DNA of 64,000 bases from Bacteriovoracaceae bacterium UBA6261 (GCA_002440825.1 DJVH01000074.1:21087-85086), one strand, 5' to 3'; shown: positions 17,058-26,715, counted from the first letter of the stretch. A program made the numbers and translations. Notes: a model not told the origin generated them from the sequence alone.

Positions 17058-17414
17058 ATGAAAAAGATTCTTATCGTTGAAGATGACATTTCTATTCGTG
17101 AACTTCTCGTCGAGATATTCGAGAGCGAAGGCTACGAAGTAGATTCCAGCCAGAATGGCTCAGAAGGAATCAAGGCCCTTGAAAAAGGCAGGCCTGACGT
17201 CATCCTGATGGATATGCTTATGCCGGTAATGGATGGCTATGCCTTCAGAGAAGAACAAATTAAGAAGCCTGAATGGAATGAGATTCCGGTTCTCGCTATG
17301 TCCGCACAAAATCAGGAACTGGAAAAGCTTGAAGCTTATGGCATCAAGCACTTCATCCAAAAACCTCTCGAACTCGATCATTTGTTAACTCAAGTTAAGC
17401 AGCTTTCTTGCTAA
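17058..17414 (+). CDS. Single-domain response regulator (CheY-like)
   Basis: 118-aa receiver domain without an output domain. Acidic pocket Glu8-Asp9-Asp10, phospho-acceptor Asp52 in VILMDMLMP, Ser in AMSAQ and Lys in FIQKP are all present. The frame is open from 16989, but receiver domains begin at MKKILIVEDD, so the ATG at 17058 is chosen; no clear ribosome site supports either start. The adjacent histidine kinase begins 57 bases downstream on the same strand and is the probable partner. With no output domain it must act by protein contact or phosphotransfer. Confidence 0.9.
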   Translation: MKKILIVEDDISIRELLVEIFESEGYEVDSSQNGSEGIKALEKGRPDVILMDMLMPVMDGYAFREEQIKKPEWNEIPVLAMSAQNQELEKLEAYGIKHFIQKPLELDHLLTQVKQLSC

Positions 17415-17471
17415 AGTAAATTTTTCAGGTTTGGCCACCCTTAAGGTTGTCTGTGTTAGTTTGCAAGTCAA

Positions 17472-19100
17472 ATGAAAGTACAACTAAATCAATTTCTCTC
17501 GTCTTGGCGGAATTTTCCCCTGAGCAAGAAGGTTTTCCTCCTTGTAGGGACGATGGTTGTGCTGGTTGTTCTGGAGCTCATCATTCTCAGTTATGCCATG
17601 ACTAATCTTTCTGCTGTCCGAACGTATGTTTCTGGAGAGGGAGAGTGGTCTAAATCCCAAAAGAATGCTTTTTATTCTTTCCAAAGATTCGCCAAGACCA
17701 AAAAACTGGATGATTACGAGCAGATCTTTAAATCACTTGAAGTGGTCGATGGCGATAGTCTTGCCCGGGTTGAATTAGGAAAGCCAAATCCAAATTTAAG
17801 TCTGGTCAGAAAAGGATTTTTGCAAGGTCGCGTACATCCGGATGATATCGATAATAGTATTTCTTTTTTCCGTCAGTTTCAGCATTTCCATTATATGAAG
17901 AAGGCCATCTACAGCTGGGACAAGGGTGATCAGATCATTTCTGAGTTTAAAAATCTCGCCATCTATTATAAAGACGAAATTAAAGCGGGACGAATGACGG
18001 CTGCCAAAGAACTTTCTATTCTTGATCGAGTTCAGATTCTTGATACGCTGGCCAGCTCTTTTGAACACGAATTTTCCGCGACCTTAAGTGAAGGTTCGCG
18101 TTGGATGGAGAATCAGATTTTCTTCGTACTGTTTGTTTTAGTTCTTACGATCTCTTTGTTTGGTATCGGTCTCGCTATTATCATCACTCGTTCCATTACT
18201 TCCCGAATTAATGATTTAAATCGTCTCGCTGCTGAATACGGGCTTGGCAATTTCGAACGCCAACTTGAAATTTCCGGAAGGGATGAAATTGGAAAACTCA
18301 CATATTCCATTAACAAGATGGGAGCATTGTTGAATTCTTCGTATCAGCAAATTCTTGAATCACATCAGCAGCTTGAAAAAAAGGTTCAGGAGCGAACAAC
18401 AGAGTTGAAACAAGCGCTCACAACCCGCGATGAATTTTTATCTATTGCCAATCATGAATTGAGAACTCCTTTGACTGCGATTGTTCTTCAATTGCGAATT
18501 CTGGAGCGCGCAGTAGAGCAATGTCCCGAAAATGAATCTGTGGCCAAAGTCCGGGAAAGCCTTCGCAAAACCAATCGTCTCGTTAAAAAGCTAGTGGGTT
18601 TGCAAAATGCTCTGATGGATCTGACACACATTCAGCTCGGAAAATTCCAGATCAAGCAGGAACCTTGCGATCTCTCAGCGATAGCGCTGGATTCTTTATC
18701 GCAGTTGTCGCTTGAAGCAACTCGCAGTGGCGTTCATATCAGCACTTCATTGCCCGAAACATTGAGTGGCTCATTTGATCCGATCCGGTCTTCTCAAGTC
18801 ATTACTAATCTTGTTTCGAACGCCATTAAATACGGTGAAGGTAAACCTATTGAACTCGATTTAAAAACTAATGACGGCATGGCCATTCTTGTGGTCACGG
18901 ACAACGGGCCCGGTATTCCTGAAGAAAAAATGACAACAATCTTTGATCGTTTCGAACGCGGTGATCACGACCGTTCACTTTCAGGTCTGGGTCTTGGACT
19001 TTACATCACAAGACAAATCGTTGAAGCTCATGGCGGATCAATCGGTGTTCATAACGTCGAAGGTAAAGGAGCGCGTTTTAAAGCTGAATTTCCCCTATGA
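17472..19100 (+). CDS. Membrane sensor histidine kinase
   Basis: 542 aa. Two membrane helices (about residues 18-40 and 214-236) enclose a roughly 170-residue, mostly helical periplasmic sensor. Then come a HAMP linker, a coiled coil, HisKA with the phospho-acceptor His near residue 327 in ANHELRTPL, and the ATPase domain with N-box NLVSNAIKYG, DNGPGIP and GLGLGLYI. All kinase motifs are intact. It overlaps the AlkA-like glycosylase by ATGA (19097-19100). The signal is unknown; pairing with the preceding receiver protein is inferred from order. Confidence 0.92.
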   Translation: MKVQLNQFLSSWRNFPLSKKVFLLVGTMVVLVVLELIILSYAMTNLSAVRTYVSGEGEWSKSQKNAFYSFQRFAKTKKLDDYEQIFKSLEVVDGDSLARVELGKPNPNLSLVRKGFLQGRVHPDDIDNSISFFRQFQHFHYMKKAIYSWDKGDQIISEFKNLAIYYKDEIKAGRMTAAKELSILDRVQILDTLASSFEHEFSATLSEGSRWMENQIFFVLFVLVLTISLFGIGLAIIITRSITSRINDLNRLAAEYGLGNFERQLEISGRDEIGKLTYSINKMGALLNSSYQQILESHQQLEKKVQERTTELKQALTTRDEFLSIANHELRTPLTAIVLQLRILERAVEQCPENESVAKVRESLRKTNRLVKKLVGLQNALMDLTHIQLGKFQIKQEPCDLSAIALDSLSQLSLEATRSGVHISTSLPETLSGSFDPIRSSQVITNLVSNAIKYGEGKPIELDLKTNDGMAILVVTDNGPGIPEEKMTTIFDRFERGDHDRSLSGLGLGLYITRQIVEAHGGSIGVHNVEGKGARFKAEFPL

Positions 19101-19765
19101 GTAAGAAAAAAAATGCGATAGTGCATTCTGTAAAACATTCGGAAACTGACTATGCAAAAGGCTTGAGATATCTTCGTCGTCGTTTCCCTGAATTTAAAAC
19201 GCTTTCTGATAACTTCAAACCAGAATTTAATTTAAAAACCAAACGCTCTTTGTACGAATCACTCATCCGCGCTGTGGCGAATCAGCAACTTCACATGAAA
19301 GCTGCGGCGACTATCACTTCCAGATTTATAGCCCTCTATCCCGGAAAAAAATTTCCAACTCCCGAACAGGTTCTCAATACTTCAGATGAAGTTTTGCGAG
19401 GATGCGGATTTTCAAGCAACAAGGTGAAGGCCATAAAAGAAATAGCGTTGAAAACGGTTGAAGGCGTTGTTCCTTCGAAAAAAGAAACCGCGAAACTTTC
19501 CAATGAGGAGCTGATTGCAAGGCTTGTTCCCTTAAGAGGCATTGGTCAATGGACTGTGGAGATGGTCTTGCTTTTTCAGTTAGGCAGACTTGATATCTGG
19601 CCGGTTGATGATTTTGGAATCCGCCGCGGTTATCAGATCTGGAAAGGGTTAAAAACAATGCCTACAGCTAAAGAGCTTAAGCATGAAGGTGATCCCTATG
19701 CGCCTTATCAGAGTATTCTTTCGCTGCATCTGTGGCAATTATCCAATACGACCAAATCAGTCTAA
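19097..19765 (+). CDS. DNA-3-methyladenine glycosylase, AlkA/HhH-GPD type
   Basis: Base-excision repair enzyme that removes alkylated purines. 222 aa with the helix-hairpin-helix at about residues 143-154 (LVPLRGIGQWTV) and the catalytic Asp172 in WPVDDFGI, as in AlkA. It lacks the N-terminal beta domain of E. coli AlkA (282 aa), so it is the short form common in many bacteria. No iron-sulfur cysteines are present, which argues against Nth or MutY. Start codon overlaps the kinase stop, so expression is tied to the two-component genes. Confidence 0.9.
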   Translation: MSKKKNAIVHSVKHSETDYAKGLRYLRRRFPEFKTLSDNFKPEFNLKTKRSLYESLIRAVANQQLHMKAAATITSRFIALYPGKKFPTPEQVLNTSDEVLRGCGFSSNKVKAIKEIALKTVEGVVPSKKETAKLSNEELIARLVPLRGIGQWTVEMVLLFQLGRLDIWPVDDFGIRRGYQIWKGLKTMPTAKELKHEGDPYAPYQSILSLHLWQLSNTTKSV

Positions 19766-19837
19766 GTCTGAAATAATTTTTTTGAATGCATCATCCTGGC
19801 AATGACTTTTTGAAAAAAGTTCCTGTAAACTAGGGGA

Positions 19838-20311
19838 ATGAAAAATGCAAAACTACTATCTTTTCTCTCTTTATTTTTTTTCGGATGCAGCGCTGTTGAA
19901 GTTCGCCCTGTAGGCCAGCTCATAGATGTTTCTAAAAAGCAGCTGAGTGAATCTGCCAAAACCTATTTAAAGGAAAGCGGCGTGAACGACAGTGTTCCTG
20001 CTGAGCTTGAAAAGGATAAGTTTTACAGCAAACTTGTCCTCAATGAATCTTATAAAAAATATCTTCAAAGCGAATGTATTTTGCTGTTGAAAAAAGAGCA
20101 GGGACTGACTCTTGAACGGCCCGTGTATGCAGCTGATCCTCAATGGAACAATATCGAGAATTTGTATTACATGCTTTTTTCGTTTCAAAGCATGAATCAG
20201 GATGCCATTACAGAACAAATCATGGAATGTGACGTTTCTGTCAATAAGAACAAAGAAGTGTCTGAGTATCAGTTGAAAAAATCACATCTCCAGGTCCACA
20301 AAGCACCTTAA
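19838..20311 (+). CDS. Small lipoprotein of unknown function
   Basis: 157 aa with a lipoprotein signal, FFFGC, making Cys17 the lipidated residue. The rest is charged and apparently helical, with two more cysteines (SECILL, MECDVS). No family recognised. Its stop lies one base before the GNAT start, so it leads an operon with the three genes that follow. Confidence 0.7.
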   Translation: MKNAKLLSFLSLFFFGCSAVEVRPVGQLIDVSKKQLSESAKTYLKESGVNDSVPAELEKDKFYSKLVLNESYKKYLQSECILLLKKEQGLTLERPVYAADPQWNNIENLYYMLFSFQSMNQDAITEQIMECDVSVNKNKEVSEYQLKKSHLQVHKAP

Positions 20312-20312
20312 T

Positions 20313-20906
20313 ATGAATTCAATCACCATTGAGAAATATGTCGGGCAGGAAGCGAGAAAACTCGCCCTGGCCCTTGCGGATTTGAGACTAAAAGTCTTCT
20401 GGGATTTCCCGTACCTCTATGAAGGCACAGTGGAGTACGAAAAAAATTACCTCGAAACTTATTTTAAAGCTGAACATTCTTTTATTCTTGTCGTTAAGGA
20501 CGGAGAAAAAATAATCGGAGCCACAACCGGCATCTGGGCCAGAGAAGAAGAGGAAAGTTTCAAAAAACCACTTCAGGCTTACGGGTTAAATACTGATGAA
20601 GTTTTTTATTTTGGTGAATCTGTTTTATTGCCACAATACCGTGGGCTGGGCTTAGGCAAAGTTTTCATGGAAGAGCGCGAGGAATATGCCAGATCAATCC
20701 CTGGAATTAAAATTCTCGCTTTCTGCTCGGTAGAACGTCCCTCAGATCATTTGATGAAGCCGGCCGATTACCGGCCGCTGGATGAGTTCTGGCGATCGAG
20801 AGGGTTTACTCCGGCGCAAGGTCTTTTCACAGAATACAGCTGGCTGGATCGCGGTGAAAAAAACGAGACCGTTAAAAAATTAAATTATTGGTTAAAATAT
20901 ATTTAG
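20313..20906 (+). CDS. GNAT-family N-acetyltransferase
   Basis: 197 aa. The acetyl-CoA-binding motif A is visible in LLPQYRGLGLGKVFMEER (the Q/R-x-x-G-x-G/A pattern), preceded by strands ending VKDGEKIIGATTG. Substrate unknown. It is followed by an NTF2-like protein (12-base gap) and a carbon-nitrogen hydrolase (overlap). GNAT and nitrilase domains occur together in other bacteria, including as fusions (recalled, not checked), which suggests a shared small-molecule or amide pathway here. Confidence 0.85.
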   Translation: MNSITIEKYVGQEARKLALALADLRLKVFWDFPYLYEGTVEYEKNYLETYFKAEHSFILVVKDGEKIIGATTGIWAREEEESFKKPLQAYGLNTDEVFYFGESVLLPQYRGLGLGKVFMEEREEYARSIPGIKILAFCSVERPSDHLMKPADYRPLDEFWRSRGFTPAQGLFTEYSWLDRGEKNETVKKLNYWLKYI

Positions 20907-20918
20907 GAGTTAAGACTA

Positions 20919-21320
20919 ATGGAAAGCACAGAAAAAATCATACGTGACTATTACAAAGCCTTCAATGAAAAGAAATTTGACCTTATGTTGAGCTATCTCA
21001 CTGATGAAGTCATTCACGATACGAATCAAGGAGAGAGAACGAAAGGCCGCAATGCTTTTGTAAATTTTATGAAAGAAATGGATGAGTTTTACGATGAACA
21101 CCTGGACAATATTGTGGTGATGACTGAACCTTCAGGCAGAAGAGCGGCTGCGGAATTTGTTTGTCATGGAGTTTATAAAACAACCGCTTCAGGTTTGCCT
21201 CCGGCGAAAGGACAAAAATATGTTCTTCCAGTGGGATGTTTTTTTGAAATTGAAAATGGAAAAATTTCACGTGTGACCAATTATTACAACATGAACGACT
21301 GGTTAAAACAGGTAAAATGA
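20919..21320 (+). CDS. NTF2-like / SnoaL steroid-isomerase-related protein
   Basis: 133 aa, the usual size of a one-domain cone-shaped NTF2 fold. The pattern fits: an N-terminal helix (IIRDYYKAFNEKKFDLMLSYL), acidic DEVIHDTNQGE, a central RAAAEFVCHGVY strand and a terminal GKISRVTNYYN strand. It resembles the ketosteroid-isomerase-related group, but a catalytic function cannot be assigned. GAGTT-type ribosome site; stop overlaps the next start by ATGA. Confidence 0.8.
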   Translation: MESTEKIIRDYYKAFNEKKFDLMLSYLTDEVIHDTNQGERTKGRNAFVNFMKEMDEFYDEHLDNIVVMTEPSGRRAAAEFVCHGVYKTTASGLPPAKGQKYVLPVGCFFEIENGKISRVTNYYNMNDWLKQVK

Positions 21321-22165
21321 AAATTGCAAATGTCAGTTACTCTCTTTCAAGTCAACCGGCCACTCTGAATGAATGGCAAAGCCATCTCCTTGATGAAATA
21401 AAACATTTTGTTGATGGCGGTGCTGAAATCATTCTTTATCCCGAATTGTTTTTGATGGGACTGACAGATTACTTTCAAGGAGATCTGGTCCATCAGATGA
21501 AAGAGATCTCCAGTTATGTCTGGTCGTCATTGTTGCCCGAGATTAAAAAAAACATCGGAACAAAAAATATTGTTCTTTGCCTGGGGTCGGGGCCGAGAGA
21601 ATCAGCTGGAAAACTTTTCAATTCAGCGCCGCTGTTTATTAATGGTGAATGGACTTTTCAGGACAAACTTCACCTCACTCCCTGGGAAACGGATTTTACA
21701 GGCGGCACAGAACTGAACATTTTTACGTTTAAAAAGTTTAAACTCGCCGCTGTCATTTGTTTTGATGTTGAACAGCCAGGTCTCGCCTTAAAATTAAAAG
21801 AAAAAGGAATTCATATCCTCCTTGTTCCTTCGGCCACAACAGACAGAAACGGCAGCAACCGGGTCAATCGTTGTGCTAACGCCAGAAGCGTGGAATTAGG
21901 TGCTGTTGTGTTGACCTCACCGCTTATAGGCGATTCTGCCTGTGATTTAGTCGATCACAATGAAGGACGACAAGGATTCTTTTTACCTGCGCAAGCCGTT
22001 GTCTCTGTCGAGCAGGAACAGTACTCTGCTTACTCTACCGATAAAAAAGTGATTCAAACTTATATCGTTGATGAAAGTCTTCTGTTGGAATTGAAAAAAC
22101 AAGATTCCGAAACAAAGCCCTATCTGCAAAAAGACAATGACAACATTACTCTTCAGGATAAATGA
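21317..22165 (+). CDS. Carbon-nitrogen hydrolase (nitrilase superfamily)
   Basis: 282 aa. The full catalytic triad is visible: Glu43 in YPELFLMG, Lys117 in FQDKLHLTPWE and Cys149 in AVICFDVEQPG. Such enzymes hydrolyse amides or ureido groups; the substrate is not predictable. It ends the lipoprotein-GNAT-NTF2-nitrilase operon and its last 20 bases overlap the end of convergent truA. No signal peptide, so cytoplasmic. Confidence 0.92.
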   Translation: MKIANVSYSLSSQPATLNEWQSHLLDEIKHFVDGGAEIILYPELFLMGLTDYFQGDLVHQMKEISSYVWSSLLPEIKKNIGTKNIVLCLGSGPRESAGKLFNSAPLFINGEWTFQDKLHLTPWETDFTGGTELNIFTFKKFKLAAVICFDVEQPGLALKLKEKGIHILLVPSATTDRNGSNRVNRCANARSVELGAVVLTSPLIGDSACDLVDHNEGRQGFFLPAQAVVSVEQEQYSAYSTDKKVIQTYIVDESLLLELKKQDSETKPYLQKDNDNITLQDK

Positions 22166-22940
22166 TGCGATAAAGGAAAAGTCCATTGGGAGGTGCGACT
22201 TTCCAGTGTTGTTTTGGATTTTTTGGGCCATTTAGTAAGTTTAAAAATTCTTCACTTGATAATTTTCTACTTCCAACCATCCATAAGGCACTCACAATAT
22301 GTCTTATCATCTGTTTTAAAAATCCATCGGCTTCAATTCTTAATTGAAAACAGGATGAAAGATTTTGGGGGAATGGAAAAAGAGAACTATTCGCAAATAA
22401 AATGTGCGGATTAATCACAGAAAGCTCACAGATAATTATTTCGCGTATTGTACTCTTGACGTTACTTCCTTCAGAGTAAAAGTTGCAGAAGTCATGTTTC
22501 CCTCGCAAAGCTCTCAAGCAGAATTGCATTTTTTCTAAATCAAGTGGCGCTGAAATATTGGCGACAAATCTTCTGTCTTCATAATCCACTTTGGAAAGAT
22601 TAGTAAAAAAGTAGCGGTATTCTTTGGAGACTGTATGAGCAGAAGGCCTAAAGTCTCCTTCACAAGCTTCCAGACTCAGGGCCTGTATTTGCGGAGGAAG
22701 AGTCTCGTTTAATTTTATCAGATCAAATTCAGGAGGATTCTCAGTTGTGATTTTTACGATCTGCTCAAGAGCATGGACTCCCGTATCCGTTCTGGAAGCT
22801 CCCATTGTCGTAATTTTTCCTGAATGGATTTTTTCCAGCGCGCTATTGAACTCACTTTGGACAGTGAGCAGACCATTTTGCCATTGAAAGCCAAAGTACT
22901 TGCTTCCGTCGTATTGAATTTTTGCGCAGGTGTAAAACAT
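22146..22940 (-). CDS. truA: tRNA pseudouridine(38-40) synthase TruA
   Basis: Converts uridine to pseudouridine in the anticodon arm of tRNAs. 264 aa from the ATG at 22940, chosen because TruA proteins begin at the first core strand (KIQYDGSKYFGFQWQ); the frame is open to 22979. Catalytic Asp52 lies in GASRTDTGVHALEQ. Its 3' end overlaps the convergent nitrilase by 20 bases, and its 5' end is 89 bases from the divergent Mg2+ ATPase. No anomalies. Confidence 0.95.
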   Translation of the reverse strand: MFYTCAKIQYDGSKYFGFQWQNGLLTVQSEFNSALEKIHSGKITTMGASRTDTGVHALEQIVKITTENPPEFDLIKLNETLPPQIQALSLEACEGDFRPSAHTVSKEYRYFFTNLSKVDYEDRRFVANISAPLDLEKMQFCLRALRGKHDFCNFYSEGSNVKSTIREIIICELSVINPHILFANSSLFPFPQNLSSCFQLRIEADGFLKQMIRHIVSALWMVGSRKLSSEEFLNLLNGPKNPKQHWKVAPPNGLFLYRIIYPEE

Positions 22941-23029
22941 GGTTTTTAGATCGTAACCTTTTCTTAACACTAATGACAATGAACTTTAAAACGAACAGTG
23001 CCACAATAAAGGCGAACGAAGGAACGCTT

Positions 23030-25573
23030 ATGGACAATCAGTCGGCTCATTCTGAAATTTCTTTTTGGCAAATATCATTGCCTGAACTAGTGACATTGTT
23101 GAACTCAAGTGAGAACGGATTGAGTAAAGCTGAAGCTGAATTTCGTTTCACTAAATTCGGACCCAATCTGATCAATGCTGAAAAAAAGCACCTGCTCATT
23201 GTTCAGTTTCTAAAAAAATTTCAAAATCCGCTTGTTATTATTCTATTAGTAGCGAGTGCTCTGTCGGCATCGTCAGGCGACCTTGCCAGTTTTTTCATTA
23301 TTGCTGTGATTGTTATTTTGAGTGTGTCGCTTGATTTCTTTCAAGAGTACAGGGCAGGAACGGCCGCACAGATGTTGCGAGAGTCCGTACGAGTTCATGC
23401 GACTGTTTTTCGTGAAGGCCAATCGTATGAAATCCCCATTGAGCACTTAGTTCCGGGAGATATGATTCTTCTTTCCGCTGGCGATATTATTCCTGGTGAT
23501 GGGAGGCTTGTTGATGGGCGGGATTTTTTCGTCGACCAATCTCATTTGACTGGTGAATCTTATCCTGTTGAAAAATTTGTTCAGGAGAAAAATGATTCAA
23601 CAGATGTTTTGACTGCTGCCAATACAGTTTTGCTGGGAAGTTCAGTTGTGAGTGGAAGCGCGAAGGCGCTTATATGCCGGACAGGTCAGAAGACTTGCAT
23701 GGGGGGCATTGCGGAATCTTTATCTGCAAAGGCCCCCATAACTGAATTTGAAAAAGGCATTCAGAATTTCGGTTCATTGATCATGCGAATGACGATTTTT
23801 TTAGTCTTGTTTGTTTTGCTGATCAATACGTTCTTTCATCGGTCGTGGTCTGAGTCTTTTTTGTTTGCGCTTGCTCTTGCTGTTGGTTTGACACCTGAAC
23901 TCTTGCCTATGATTGTTTCGGTTACGCTATCAAAAGGGGCCATACGTATGGCAAAAGAAAAAGTGATCGTGAAACGATTGTCTTCGATTCACAATCTGGG
24001 GAGCATGAATATTTTTTGTACTGATAAAACGGGGACGCTGACTGAAGCCAAGATTCATCTCGAACGTCATGTAAATTCTAAAGGAGTTGAGAGCGAACGT
24101 GTACTGGAGCTTGCTTATTACAATAGTTTTTTTGAATCTGGATTGAAGAGTCCGCTTGATGCAGCCATTCTTGAGCACGAGACTATTGATGTCAGTCACT
24201 GTAAAAAAATCGATGAAGTGCCTTTTGATTTCGAACGACGGAGAGTTTCGGTTCTCATTGAAAAAGAGAATGAACGAATGCTCATTGTAAAAGGTGCACC
24301 GGAAGATTTGATCAAATTATCGGTGAGTTTTGAATCGGGAGAAGAAACGAAGATTTCTCCAATGACAAAAGAAAGTTTAGCTTCTATCAATGAGGAATTT
24401 GAAAAGCTGAGTAAGGATGGCTTCAGAGTTCTCGGGATTGCCTATAAAAAAGTTCCACCTTCTTATAATCACGCGGTCGTGAATGACGAATCAGAGCTGA
24501 TTTTTGCCGGTTTTGCTGGATTTCTTGATCCTCCAAAGATCAGCGCAAAGAATGCGCTTCTCAAATTAAAACGTGACAATGTCGATGTGAAAATTATTAC
24601 AGGTGACAATCAGCTGGTTACTCAACATATCTGCTCTCAACTTGATTTTGATATCAAAGGAATTCTCACGGGTTCAGAAATTGAAAAAATGAATGAGCCT
24701 ACACTGGCTGCAGTGGTTGAACGCGTGAATATTTTTTGCAGAATGAATCCAGCACAAAAGAACAGAATCATTTTAGCGCTGAAGAGCAGGGGACATGTTG
24801 TTGGGTACCTCGGTGATGGTATAAATGATGCTCCTTCATTACATTCTGCAGATGTGGGTATTTCAGTCGATACGGCAGTGGATGTAGCAAAAGAGGCCGC
24901 AGACATGATTTTGCTAGAACATGATTTGCGCATTCTTCATTCCGGCGTATTGGAGGGGAGAAGAACTTTTGGAAATATCATCAAGTATATTATGATGGGC
25001 ACGAGTTCAAACTTCGGGAACATGTTCAGCATGGCTGGCGCTTCACTTTTTCTTCCTTTTATTCCGATGTTGCCTTTGCAAATACTGCTCAATAATTTGC
25101 TTTATGATATTTCTGAACTGCCGATTCCATTGGATAACGTGGATCCTTATTACTTAAAAAAGCCTCATCGTTGGGATATGAAATTCATTAGAAATTTTAT
25201 GTTTGCCATCGGGCCGATTAGTTCACTGTTTGATTTTTTAACTTTCTATCTGATGTTAAAAATGTTTCAGGCGAATGAAAGACTTTTTCACACTGGCTGG
25301 TTTATCGAATCTATGGCGACACAAGTTCTGGTGATCTTTGTAATCCGGACAAAAGGCAATCCTTTTAAAAGTCATCCTCATCCCTGGTTGGTGATTTGTG
25401 CTTTCTCTGTCGTCGTGGCTGCTGCGCTCATTCCTTTAACTCCCTACGGAATCCATCTGGGCTTCACCGAACCTTCACTTAAGTTTTTTATGATTCTAAT
25501 AGTGATGCTGGTTTGTTATTTGATTGCAGTTGAGATGGCGAAGAATTGGTTTTATAGACGTTTTCAAGTGTAA
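23030..25573 (+). CDS. Magnesium-translocating P-type ATPase (type IIIB, MgtA/MgtB-like)
   Basis: Inner-membrane ATPase importing Mg2+. 847 aa from the ATG at 23030, which follows an AAGGA site; the frame is open 108 bases further upstream but overlaps truA. Seen: TGES near residue 175, phosphorylated Asp332 in CTDKTGTLT, GDGINDAPSL, and the type IIIB hallmark LLNNLLYDISELPIPLDNVD in the C-terminal membrane part, which separates it from Ca2+ and Na/K pumps. Slightly shorter than E. coli MgtA (898 aa), mostly at the N-terminus. No mgtL-like leader is recognisable in the 89 bases before it. Confidence 0.93.
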   Translation: MDNQSAHSEISFWQISLPELVTLLNSSENGLSKAEAEFRFTKFGPNLINAEKKHLLIVQFLKKFQNPLVIILLVASALSASSGDLASFFIIAVIVILSVSLDFFQEYRAGTAAQMLRESVRVHATVFREGQSYEIPIEHLVPGDMILLSAGDIIPGDGRLVDGRDFFVDQSHLTGESYPVEKFVQEKNDSTDVLTAANTVLLGSSVVSGSAKALICRTGQKTCMGGIAESLSAKAPITEFEKGIQNFGSLIMRMTIFLVLFVLLINTFFHRSWSESFLFALALAVGLTPELLPMIVSVTLSKGAIRMAKEKVIVKRLSSIHNLGSMNIFCTDKTGTLTEAKIHLERHVNSKGVESERVLELAYYNSFFESGLKSPLDAAILEHETIDVSHCKKIDEVPFDFERRRVSVLIEKENERMLIVKGAPEDLIKLSVSFESGEETKISPMTKESLASINEEFEKLSKDGFRVLGIAYKKVPPSYNHAVVNDESELIFAGFAGFLDPPKISAKNALLKLKRDNVDVKIITGDNQLVTQHICSQLDFDIKGILTGSEIEKMNEPTLAAVVERVNIFCRMNPAQKNRIILALKSRGHVVGYLGDGINDAPSLHSADVGISVDTAVDVAKEAADMILLEHDLRILHSGVLEGRRTFGNIIKYIMMGTSSNFGNMFSMAGASLFLPFIPMLPLQILLNNLLYDISELPIPLDNVDPYYLKKPHRWDMKFIRNFMFAIGPISSLFDFLTFYLMLKMFQANERLFHTGWFIESMATQVLVIFVIRTKGNPFKSHPHPWLVICAFSVVVAAALIPLTPYGIHLGFTEPSLKFFMILIVMLVCYLIAVEMAKNWFYRRFQV

Positions 25574-25604
25574 TTTGGCAGATGCTTTTGGACTGTCCAA
25601 TTCT

Positions 25605-25633
25605 TTGACACTAAATCAGCCACCGTAAATAAT
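25605..25633 (+). promoter_or_regulatory. Candidate sigma-70 promoter
   Basis: A consensus -35 TTGACA (25605-25610), a 17-base spacer and AATAAT (25628-25633) lie about 100 bases before the next start, leaving a leader of roughly 93 bases. Read directly; activity is inferred. Confidence 0.45.
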
Positions 25634-25732
25634 TTACACAGTATAAAAGTTTAAACCTCCGCAAACACTCGTTTCTTTTTTGGCCCTTTTTATGCTTATT
25701 GAATGTAGAGCATATTTTAAGAGGGAGAATTT

Positions 25733-26443
25733 ATGATTAGAAATATAGCATTCATTATGTTGCTAATGACTGGATCAGCGATGGCCGGGCCATTTTATCT
25801 TCCTAAAATTCCATCTTCGAAAGATCTTTCTAAAACATTAAATCCTCCACTGGCCGGTTGTGATCAATGTATTCAAAAACCAATTAGTGATTTAAAAAAT
25901 AATACCGAAAGAAAGATAAGTTCTATGGCGTTTCTGGCGGAGGAGCAATCAATTATTGATACTCAAGAAAGGCTTAAAGAAAAATTTCAATGTAGAGAAG
26001 GAAGCAAACGTTTATCAGAAGAAGTCGTTTTTTACACTTTAGCTACTTCAGATGGAACAATGATTAGTAAGAGCTTTCAAGCAGGTGCTCTCATGGTTGG
26101 TCATGTCTCTGAAGTATATGTAGGAATTAGTGCATTTAAAGATCTAATGTTCCTTCAAAAAGTAAAAAATGGTGAAGGTAAATTAATAGGCTATAATGTG
26201 GTTATTTCAGCATGTGAAGTGAAGAATGCTTATGCTAATTATCCCAAATTGGTTTCTGATGAGAGAGAGTTGACAAATTTCGTTGCGGATAATGGGATAG
26301 TATTAAATACTTCAAAGATTTGTGGTTATGGATTAATAGCCTCTGCACATAATACTTCTCTCATTTCAAGAAAAGATCCTAAAGAAAAATATTCAAGTGA
26401 TATACCGATTTATACTTCATTTGCATCGCCAGAATGTGAATAA
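25733..26443 (+). CDS. Secreted protein of unknown function
   Basis: 236 aa with a signal peptide (residues 1-18, ending GSAMA) and an AGAGGGAG ribosome site. Cysteines occur in a GCDQC pair near the N-terminus and singly in FQCRE, SACEV, KICGY and PECE, so a disulfide-bonded periplasmic or secreted protein is likely. No family recognised. Its base composition is visibly more AT-rich than the flanking housekeeping genes, which may mean recent acquisition. It is monocistronic and ends at a terminator. Confidence 0.7.
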   Translation: MIRNIAFIMLLMTGSAMAGPFYLPKIPSSKDLSKTLNPPLAGCDQCIQKPISDLKNNTERKISSMAFLAEEQSIIDTQERLKEKFQCREGSKRLSEEVVFYTLATSDGTMISKSFQAGALMVGHVSEVYVGISAFKDLMFLQKVKNGEGKLIGYNVVISACEVKNAYANYPKLVSDERELTNFVADNGIVLNTSKICGYGLIASAHNTSLISRKDPKEKYSSDIPIYTSFASPECE

Positions 26444-26450
26444 TGCGAAT

Positions 26451-26480
26451 AAAAGGCCGGAGAAATTCTTCGGCCTTTTT
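26451..26480 (+). terminator. Intrinsic terminator
   Basis: AAAAGGCCG (26451-26459), an 11-base loop that can extend the stem, and CGGCCTTTT (26471-26479) with a T run. The remaining bases to 26715 are AT-rich and hold no recognisable gene. Confidence 0.85.
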
Positions 26481-26715
26481 CATCTTCAAAATTTTAATAT
26501 CCAATAATAAAAATCTAGAAAGTATTAAACATTGAAATCCAGATTGACATTGAATATATTTCCGGCATGTATAAAAAAGAAAATTCACTCACTCTTCTCA
26601 TCGAAAGCTTGACCTTCAAAATATTTATAAGAAAGAGAATCTTTAGTTGTTTATTGGGCTCTAGTTCAATTGATCTTTAGCTTCGGAGTTGACGATCTTC
26701 GAACCGAAATTTCTC

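Noticed and set aside
16989..17060. A longer response regulator starting at 16989 with a membrane-like N-terminus.
   Set aside because: No ribosome site, and receiver domains start at the MKKILIVEDD strand; the extra 23 residues are probably untranslated.
22922..23029. A longer N-terminus for the Mg2+ ATPase overlapping truA.
   Set aside because: The ATG at 23030 has a ribosome site, while the earlier ones lack it and would overlap truA's start.
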